A stretch of 11,383 nucleotides of DNA from Clostridia bacterium (lineage in GTDB: Bacteria > Bacillota > Clostridia > Oscillospirales > Acutalibacteraceae). The notes under the pieces are model-generated. The model saw only the letters and a list, made by a program, of their open reading frames with translations. It did not search any database and was not told the origin of the DNA. The stretch spans positions 1-11,383 of the forward strand of contig CAAFIS010000300.1 in the NCBI GenBank assembly GCA_900763035.1. The letters run 5' to 3'. This document shows, piece after piece, positions 1 through 5,898 of this stretch (position 1 is its first letter; the number at the start of each line of letters is the position of its first letter). The translations under genes were made by a program, and so were the position numbers.

Positions 1-303
1 CACGCCATCCCGTCCTCGTTCTATGAGGCGGCCCAAATGGAGGGCTGCACGGCGTGGGAGGGCTTTTGGACGATCACGTTCCCGATGACGACGCCGATGA
101 TCCTGGTCAACACGATCTATACGGTGGTCGACTCGTTCGGGTCGTACTTGAACCCCGGCGTCACCTACATCAACAGCGTATCGTTCACGCGGTTCGAATA
201 CGGCTATGCCTCGGCGCTGTCATGGATCTATTTTCTGTGCATCGCCGCGATCGTGACGATCGTATTTTTGCTGTTCCGCCGCAGACTGTTCTATCAAAGC
301 TGA
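1..303 (+). CDS. Carbohydrate ABC transporter permease, LplB/UgpA-like (3' part only)
   Basis: This is the C-terminal 100 residues of an inner-membrane permease of the CUT1 sugar ABC transporter class; its start lies upstream of the window. The reading frame opens at base 1 and ends at TGA 301-303. The visible part starts inside the cytoplasmic EAA loop that docks on the ATPase (YEAAQMEGCTAWEGFWTITFP region, residues about 8-28 of the fragment). Two hydrophobic segments follow, the last one ending in the basic tail FRRRLFYQS. The next gene, 23 bases downstream, is the partner permease, so the two should form the membrane heterodimer. By analogy with LplABC/YtcQP systems, a solute-binding lipoprotein would be expected just upstream. 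The family call is secure; the transported sugar cannot be read from this fragment. Confidence 0.9.
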   Translation, partial: HAIPSSFYEAAQMEGCTAWEGFWTITFPMTTPMILVNTIYTVVDSFGSYLNPGVTYINSVSFTRFEYGYASALSWIYFLCIAAIVTIVFLLFRRRLFYQS

Positions 304-326
304 TGCCACCGAAGGGAGGAGAACGT

Positions 327-1313
327 ATGACCGAGATCCGTCCGGCCGCCCAAAACCGGGCGCGCCGCGCGGCCAAGGCCGAAAAGATCGCCGTGCGCAC
401 GGTGTCCGGCTTCGTCAAGGCGGTGTTTTTGATCGGCTTCTGCTTTGCGGTGCTGTATCCGTTGATGACGATCCTGTCGAAGTCCTTCATGGGACGCATG
501 GATCTGTTCGACAACACCGTCATCCTTGTGCCGAAAACGTTCACGCTGCAGAATTATCAGATCGCCGCCATGCTGATGGGCTACGGTGAGGCACTGGTCA
601 ACACCGCGACGCTGTCGACCATCGTTATGCTGCTGGAAACGGCCTCGTGCCTGCTGGTGGCCTACGGGCTGGCGCGGTTCCGGTTCCGCTTGCGCGGGCT
701 GTTCCTCGTGCTGGTGGTCTTTACGCTGATCGTGCCGCCGCAGCTGATCTTGGTGCCGATGGTCGTGCAGTTCTCGCGCTACGATCCGCTGGGGATCTGC
801 ACACTGCTGTTCGGCGGGTCGCTGAACCTGATCGACAGCTTCCTGCCGTTCGGCCTGCTCGCCGCCACGGCCGTCGGGGTGAAGAACGGTCTGTTCATCC
901 TGATCTTCTTCCAGTTTTTCCGCAATATGCCGCGGGAGTTGGAGGAGGCGGCGCTGATCGACGGTGCGGGGGCCTACCGCACGTTCGCCCGCGTCATGCT
1001 GCCGAACGCGCGCACCTCGATCGTGACGGTCATGCTGTTCGGGTTTTTGTGGCAGTACAACGACATGAACTACACCGCCGCGTTTTTGAAGAGCACGCCG
1101 GTGTTCTCGAACGTGTTCATGAACCTTGACCGGTTCACCCACGAGGTCTATGAGATCCTGGGCACGACACAGTATGATATGACCGTGACGATGTACACGC
1201 CGCTGGTCAAGAGCGCCGGCATCCTGATGATCATGGGACCGCTGCTGCTGGTGTTCCTGTTCTGCCAGCGCTTTTTCGTCGAGAGCATCGAGCGCGTGGG
1301 CATCGTCGGTTAA
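327..1313 (+). CDS. Carbohydrate ABC transporter permease, LplC/UgpE-like
   Basis: This 328-residue inner-membrane protein is the second permease of a CUT1-type sugar importer. ATG 327 is chosen because GGGAGGAG sits 5-6 bases upstream; the longer open frame in front overlaps the preceding gene and is rejected. After a basic N-terminus (residues 1-30) about six hydrophobic segments follow, including one near 32-52 and a last one near 295-317. The EAA loop is clear at about E206-P226 (EEAALIDGAGAYRTF, ending in MLP). The C-terminus QRFFVESIERVGIVG is typical of LplC-like permeases. The length is somewhat above the usual 280-300, largely through the N-terminal extension and a loop near residues 150-175. 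No ATPase gene is adjacent, so a shared MsmX-type ATPase is likely (inference). The substrate is probably an oligosaccharide handled by the downstream enzymes. Confidence 0.93.
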   Translation: MTEIRPAAQNRARRAAKAEKIAVRTVSGFVKAVFLIGFCFAVLYPLMTILSKSFMGRMDLFDNTVILVPKTFTLQNYQIAAMLMGYGEALVNTATLSTIVMLLETASCLLVAYGLARFRFRLRGLFLVLVVFTLIVPPQLILVPMVVQFSRYDPLGICTLLFGGSLNLIDSFLPFGLLAATAVGVKNGLFILIFFQFFRNMPRELEEAALIDGAGAYRTFARVMLPNARTSIVTVMLFGFLWQYNDMNYTAAFLKSTPVFSNVFMNLDRFTHEVYEILGTTQYDMTVTMYTPLVKSAGILMIMGPLLLVFLFCQRFFVESIERVGIVG

Positions 1314-1333
1314 CGGGGAAGGAGAAATGAAGG

Positions 1334-2791
1334 ATGGAGAGAAAGATCTTTGCCGTGGAGGACTTCGGCGCCGTGGGCGACGGCGTGACCGACGACGGCG
1401 CGGCCATCGGCCGGGCGCTGCGTGCGCTGCTGGACGATCCCTTCCCCGGTGTGCGCGAGCTGCGCTTTTGCTGCGAGCGGGTGTACCGGATCAAGGATAC
1501 GCCCGCGTTCTGCCGCGGGGAGCGGCTGTTCACGGTAGATGATGCCGAGAACGTGCATATCAACGGCTGCGGCTGCAAGCTGCTTTTTTCCGGCGCGGCG
1601 AAGCTGATGAGCATACGCGGCTGCAAAAACTTCTGCCTGAGCGGCATGGTGATCGACTACGATCCGCGTCCGTTCATCCTGTCGACCGTGACGCTGGCGG
1701 ATGCGGAGAACGGCGTGCTGGAGCTTGCGGCCGACCGCGACATCGGCCTGACGGAGCCGTTCGATCCGCCGCAGTGGTGGTTCGCCTTCCCGAACCGGGC
1801 GGATATCCGCTATCACTACTTCATCCGGCGGATGGAGCCGCTGGGCGGGCGGCGCTATCGCCTGTATATCCATGAGAATACCGCCGACCGCGTGGGAGAG
1901 GCCGTCCCCGGCGACCGGTTTTTACTGCCGGTGATCGGCGGCAGCCACTTTGCCGGGAGCCTGTGCGAGCTGCTGGACAACGACGGCTTCACCGTAGAGA
2001 ACCTGCGCGTTTTCAGTGCGCCGGAGTTCGGCTTCGACGTGCGCGGCAACCGCGGCACGTGCCTGTTCACCGGTGTGGCGCTCTGCCCGCGCGAGGACGA
2101 GGAGGAGCAGCTGGTGTCGTGGCGCGACGGGTTCCACGTGAAGGACAATACCGAGCCGATCGTGTGGGAGAATTGTCACATCGGGCCGCTGGGGGACGAT
2201 GCGTTCAACCTGTCGTGCGTCTATCTGGACGTGACGGCCGCCGGCGACGTGATCCGTGCGCATCCGGCCGAGAAGGGCGACACGCGTGAGCTGCGGCCGG
2301 GCGACGAGTTCGTGGCCTATGACATGGCGAGCGGCCGCGAGATCGGCCGCGGCCGCGCGGCAGAGATCGTGCCGAGCGAAACGGACGTGGCCTTCGTGCC
2401 GGATCGGCCGCTGCCGGAGCTGCGGCCGGGGATGCAGATCGCCTTTTACCGCTTTGCCGATCCCGGCTTTTTGGTGAAGGGCTGCGATATCTCCGGCACG
2501 GTGCGCGTGCGCGGCAGCGGCACGTTCGAGGACTGCCGCTTCGACGTGTTCTGGCTGCGGATCGAGAACGAAACGTTCGTGGAGGGACCGATCCCGCGGG
2601 ACATCACCTTCCGCCGCTGCACGTTCACGACGCCGTATGCCGCGGATGCGCCGATCTTCCATGTCGGCACCCAAAGCACGAGCGGTGTGCCGTGCGCGTA
2701 CAAATGCACGAACATCCGGCTGGAGGGATGCGTGTTCGAAAAGGGCACGCTGGATATCGAGCCGGGCAATGAGGTGACGGTCACGCCGTGA
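1334..2791 (+). CDS. Cytoplasmic right-handed beta-helix protein, GH110/pectate-lyase-superfamily-like
   Basis: This 485-residue protein has no signal peptide and is probably a cytoplasmic carbohydrate-active enzyme. ATG 1334 has AAGGAG nine bases upstream; the ATG at 1327 is in another frame. The N-terminus (VEDFGAVGDGVTDD, about residues 8-21) is the classic opening of Pectate_lyase_3/GH28-related beta-helices. Short repeated units of the type 'GCKNFCLSGMVIDY' or 'FEDCRFDVFWLRIEN' indicate helix coils. The best candidate active site is WRDGFH (D265) followed by GPLGDDAFN (D288, D289). This 23/24-residue spacing matches, as I recall it, the catalytic carboxylates of GH110 alpha-1,3-galactosidases; that link is inference. 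The protein is colinear with the lipoprotein encoded next, so the two are paralogues in different compartments. GH28-like hydrolase, epimerase or lyase activity remains possible. Confidence 0.82.
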   Translation: MERKIFAVEDFGAVGDGVTDDGAAIGRALRALLDDPFPGVRELRFCCERVYRIKDTPAFCRGERLFTVDDAENVHINGCGCKLLFSGAAKLMSIRGCKNFCLSGMVIDYDPRPFILSTVTLADAENGVLELAADRDIGLTEPFDPPQWWFAFPNRADIRYHYFIRRMEPLGGRRYRLYIHENTADRVGEAVPGDRFLLPVIGGSHFAGSLCELLDNDGFTVENLRVFSAPEFGFDVRGNRGTCLFTGVALCPREDEEEQLVSWRDGFHVKDNTEPIVWENCHIGPLGDDAFNLSCVYLDVTAAGDVIRAHPAEKGDTRELRPGDEFVAYDMASGREIGRGRAAEIVPSETDVAFVPDRPLPELRPGMQIAFYRFADPGFLVKGCDISGTVRVRGSGTFEDCRFDVFWLRIENETFVEGPIPRDITFRRCTFTTPYAADAPIFHVGTQSTSGVPCAYKCTNIRLEGCVFEKGTLDIEPGNEVTVTP

Positions 2792-2802
2792 CCGCGATGA
2801 TG

Positions 2803-2810
2803 ACAGGAGG
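2803..2810 (+). promoter_or_regulatory. Ribosome binding site that fixes the lipoprotein start
   Basis: ACAGGAGG lies seven bases before ATG 2818. In-frame GTG 2788 and ATGs 2797 and 2800 are upstream of it or too close, so they cannot use it. The site therefore decides for the start that gives a normal lipoprotein signal sequence. Confidence 0.8.
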
Positions 2811-2817
2811 CATAACG

Positions 2818-2886
2818 ATGAGAACGAAACGCAGTATCGCCCTGTTGACGGCCGCCCTGCTGGCGGCGGCCGCGCTGACCGCCTGC
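2818..2886 (+). other. Lipoprotein signal peptide with lipobox
   Basis: Codons 1-23 encode a basic start (MRTKRS), a hydrophobic Ala/Leu/Thr core and the lipobox LTAC. The Cys codon at 2884-2886 is the predicted lipidation and signal peptidase II site. Confidence 0.88.
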
Positions 2887-4614
2887 GGCAAAACGCCGCA
2901 GCCGGATCCTTCCTCCGCCGTGACGCCGGAGAGCAGCGGCAGCATCTCCGCACCGGACAACACCGCGCCGGCGCAGAGCACCGACGCGGCGGATCCCTCC
3001 GCGACCGGGACGGCGGGAGCGGGAACGAACGCAGCCGGAACGACCGCTGCCGGGACGACCGGCACGAAACGGCCGGGCGTGGGCACCACGGCTGCGGCCA
3101 CGACGAAAGCGCCGACGGCCGCGACGAAGGTGTTCAAGGTGGAAAGCTACGGCGCGAAGGGCGACGGCAAGACCGATGACGGCCCGGCCATCACCAAGGC
3201 GCTGGATGCGGCGATGCGGGACGGCAGCGCGCAGAAGGTGATCGAGTTCTCTGCGAACAAGACCTACCGCGTGGCCTCGAACGGCGTGACGGACAACGCT
3301 GCGCTGTTCACCGTGTCCGAGGCGGACGGCATCACCGTGCGCGGCAGCAACACCCGTCTGCTGATGAAGGCACCGATGCGGGTGTGCCGCGTGATGGACA
3401 GCACCGACTTTGTGATGACGGGGCTGATCGTGGACTATTCGCCGAAGCCCTTCGCGATCGGCACGGTGAAAAACGTAGCGGGCGACCAAAGCTACGTCGA
3501 TATCGCGAGCAACACGGATCTTGGCGTGTCCGGCACGTTCACGCCGGCGAACAGAGACTATTTCATGTTCCGCAACAAGACTGACGAACGGATGCACGTG
3601 TTCATCAGCCGGGCGACGAAGAACAGTGACGGGACGTATCGTTTCTTCATCAATACGAACCTCACCTCGACCGCGCTGATCCGCAGAAACGTCCCGGTGG
3701 GCATGGAGATGATCGTGCCGGTCAGCGGCGCGGCGCATCTGCAGAACGGGATCATGCAGTTCACCGGCACGAAGAACATCACCATGCAGAACGTGACGAT
3801 CAATGCCGCACCGGATTTCGTGTGCGGAATGCGGCGCTGCACCGGTGAGATCACGTTCAAAAACGTGCGGCTGGAGCCGGCGGCGGGCAGCCCGGCGCTG
3901 GTATCGTGGCGCGACGGCTTCCACATCAAGGATAACCGCGCGAAGCTGACGTGGGACAACTGCACGATCGGGCCGCTGGGGGACGATGCCTTCAACATCA
4001 GCAGCGTCATCTGCGCGATCGATTCGGTCAACACGTCGACCGGGATCATCAACATGACCCCGGCCGAGGACACGGCCGACCGCGCCGGGCTGATCATGCC
4101 CGGCGACGAGATCGTGATCTATGACCTGAGGGGCGGCGCGAGCGATGCCGTGACCTGCACGATCACCGCGGTGCTGAACACCGCGGGCAACAACATCGCC
4201 GTGAAGGTGGATGCCGACCTGTCGAAGATCCCGAACATCAACACCCGCTATGTCGGCTTCTATGCCATGAACAAGGGGTATGAGATCAAAAACTGCACCG
4301 TGGAGGGCACAGTGCGTCTGCGCTCGAGCGGGACGGTGACGAACACGAAGTTCGACGTCTTCTGGGTGCGCGTGGAGAACGAGAGCGCCGTGGAGGGGCC
4401 GGTGCCGAAGAACATCACCTTCAAGGGCTGCACGTTCTCGACGCCGTACAGCAACAAGAACACCCCCGTGCTGGTGATCAACAGCCAAAAGGCCAGCGGC
4501 GGCAACGCGAAGTTCCTGGTGAAGAACATCGTGTGCGACGGCTGCGTGTTCCAGGGCTGCACGTACGACAAGGGGATCCACGAGCTGATCCTGAAGGACT
4601 GCACGCAGCGCTGA
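2818..4614 (+). CDS. Surface lipoprotein with right-handed beta-helix domain, paralogue of the preceding gene
   Basis: This 598-residue protein is predicted to be lipid-anchored on the outer face of the membrane. Residues 1-22 are a signal peptide (MRTKRS, then an Ala/Leu core) ending in the lipobox LTAC, with Cys23 as the anchor. Residues 24-104 form a Thr/Ala/Gly/Pro-rich linker, presumably spanning the wall. The beta-helix domain starts near residue 105 (VESYGAKGDGKTDDG) and runs to the end. It matches the preceding protein along its whole length: VDYSPKPF against IDYDPRPF, LVSWRDGFH in both, IGPLGDDAFN in both, and FSTPY against FTTPY. The shared acidic residues are D366, D389 and D390, again spaced 23 and 24. 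The likely role is to release or trim a glycan before uptake; the GH110-like assignment is inference. The start is set by the AGGAGG site seven bases upstream. The gap to the preceding gene is 26 bases. Confidence 0.85.
   Translation: MRTKRSIALLTAALLAAAALTACGKTPQPDPSSAVTPESSGSISAPDNTAPAQSTDAADPSATGTAGAGTNAAGTTAAGTTGTKRPGVGTTAAATTKAPTAATKVFKVESYGAKGDGKTDDGPAITKALDAAMRDGSAQKVIEFSANKTYRVASNGVTDNAALFTVSEADGITVRGSNTRLLMKAPMRVCRVMDSTDFVMTGLIVDYSPKPFAIGTVKNVAGDQSYVDIASNTDLGVSGTFTPANRDYFMFRNKTDERMHVFISRATKNSDGTYRFFINTNLTSTALIRRNVPVGMEMIVPVSGAAHLQNGIMQFTGTKNITMQNVTINAAPDFVCGMRRCTGEITFKNVRLEPAAGSPALVSWRDGFHIKDNRAKLTWDNCTIGPLGDDAFNISSVICAIDSVNTSTGIINMTPAEDTADRAGLIMPGDEIVIYDLRGGASDAVTCTITAVLNTAGNNIAVKVDADLSKIPNINTRYVGFYAMNKGYEIKNCTVEGTVRLRSSGTVTNTKFDVFWVRVENESAVEGPVPKNITFKGCTFSTPYSNKNTPVLVINSQKASGGNAKFLVKNIVCDGCVFQGCTYDKGIHELILKDCTQR
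3031..3060 (+). repeat. Two 15-base tandem units in the lipoprotein linker
   Basis: Two adjacent 15-base units (3031-3045 and 3046-3060) match at 13 of 15 positions and both encode AAGTT. A related AGTN unit precedes them. They lie in the Thr/Ala/Gly linker and look like slippage-grown low-complexity spacer, not a regulatory repeat. Confidence 0.6.
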
Positions 4615-4638
4615 CCGCGCGGAATGGAGAGAGGGAAT

Positions 4639-5898
4639 ATGGCGAACACCTATCATATCCGGGCAGGCGGCAGCGATGCGGCCTCCGGCCTGTCCGATGC
4701 CGAGGCGTGGGGCAGTTTCGCACCGCTTTGCAGCGTGCGGCTGCAGCCGGGCGACAGCGTGCGGCTGCGCCGCGGCGACGTGTTCCGTGAGCAGCTGACC
4801 GTGCGCGGCGGCGGCGCACCGGGCGCGCCGGTGACGATCGGCGCATACGGCGAGGGCGCGCGGCCGATCATCCGGCGCAGCGGCGACATCGCCGACCGCT
4901 GCGTCCGGCTGGAGAACGCCTGCCATCTTGTTCTGGAGGACATGGAGGTGTGCGACGGCGGCGCGGGGATCGTGCTGTTTTATGACGAGAGCTACGGCAA
5001 CGAGGATGTGACGATCCGGCGCGTTTCGGCGCACGATTTTTACGGGATCTATCGGGCCAGCGGCGAGAGCAGCCGCCGGGCGGAGTGGCAAAGCTATCGC
5101 GCACCGGACCGCGTCGGTTTTTCGCTGGGTATCTGCGTGACGGGCACGGACACGACGCCATACAACGACGCGCGCGTGCTGACCGGCCTGACGGTGAGCG
5201 ACTGCGAGATCTGGAACACGGGCGCGGGCATCGGCCTTGACTGGTGCGACCACCGCAACAGTGACGGCACGATCACCGGCTGCAACAAGTTCGGGGACGT
5301 GCGGTTCGAGCGGCTGCACCTGCACGACAACACCGTGCCGGACGTTTCGCTGACGAGCATGTTTTTGCAGTGCGTCACCGGCGCGGTCGTGCGCGACTGC
5401 GTGATCGACCGCGGTGCGGGAGGTGCACCGTGGGGCACGGCGGCGATCCACCTGCAGCTGGCGCGCGACGTGCTGCTGGAGGACGTGACGATCAGCCGCA
5501 TCCCGCACACCGGCGTCAGCGACGAGTGCGGCATCGACTTCGAAACGGACGTGCGCGGCTGCGTCATCCGGCGCTGCACGTTCGCGGACAACGCCGGTGC
5601 GGGCATCGAGTTTTTGGCGAATTTCGAGATGTCGCCGTTCGCGGCCAGCCGGGACGTGACGATCGAGGACTGCCGCTTTTTACGCAACAACTGGGCGCGG
5701 ATCGACGACGATCCCGGCCAGATCCACATCAAGCTTTGGCAGCATGACAACTGCCCGGTGGTGGCCGTGCGGCGCTGTGCGCACGAGGAGCCGGAGGGCG
5801 TGCGCTTCATCGGCGGCGACGGCCTGCTTTCCCGGCTGACCGTGGAGGACGACCGACCGCTTTGTGCGGTGGCCGAGGAAAGGAGCTGTGCGGGATGA
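4639..5898 (+). CDS. Right-handed parallel beta-helix protein, probable carbohydrate-active enzyme of unknown specificity
   Basis: This 419-residue protein lacks a signal peptide and is probably cytoplasmic. ATG 4639 is preferred over in-frame ATG 4624 because GGAG lies nine bases before it, and because MANTYHIRAGGSDAASGLSD gives the usual family opening (xYxVxxxGSDxxxGLS). The modules LQPGD (35-39), RRGDVF and GAYGEGARPII (from 68) are typical of the N-terminal cap of secreted and cytosolic beta-helix polysaccharide enzymes. Coil-like repeats such as LTVSDCEIWNTGAG, VRFERLHLHDN, VIRRCTFADNAGAG and VTIEDCRFLRNN fill the rest. Acidic clusters D201/D204 and D295-D304 (DECGIDFETD) are candidate catalytic sites, but I cannot assign a family. 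It is not an evident paralogue of the two preceding beta-helix proteins. Its TGA overlaps the next ATG (ATGA), so translation of the two is probably coupled. Confidence 0.8.
   Translation: MANTYHIRAGGSDAASGLSDAEAWGSFAPLCSVRLQPGDSVRLRRGDVFREQLTVRGGGAPGAPVTIGAYGEGARPIIRRSGDIADRCVRLENACHLVLEDMEVCDGGAGIVLFYDESYGNEDVTIRRVSAHDFYGIYRASGESSRRAEWQSYRAPDRVGFSLGICVTGTDTTPYNDARVLTGLTVSDCEIWNTGAGIGLDWCDHRNSDGTITGCNKFGDVRFERLHLHDNTVPDVSLTSMFLQCVTGAVVRDCVIDRGAGGAPWGTAAIHLQLARDVLLEDVTISRIPHTGVSDECGIDFETDVRGCVIRRCTFADNAGAGIEFLANFEMSPFAASRDVTIEDCRFLRNNWARIDDDPGQIHIKLWQHDNCPVVAVRRCAHEEPEGVRFIGGDGLLSRLTVEDDRPLCAVAEERSCAG

Noticed and set aside
3001..3130. Low-complexity region as a recombination or mobile-element repeat
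   Set aside because: It is in frame and encodes the Thr/Ala/Gly linker after the lipobox, which explains the composition.
2446..5508. A 1020-codon open frame on the minus strand
   Set aside because: It lies wholly antisense to three well-supported genes. Its product is rich in Arg, His and Ala with no domain pattern. Long antisense frames are expected where third positions are nearly all G or C.
5862..5894. Upstream GH38 start at 5862
   Set aside because: It would add 11 residues outside the family's conserved start; ATG 5895 has a well-placed AAGGAG and begins directly with the HIVSNSHLD strand.
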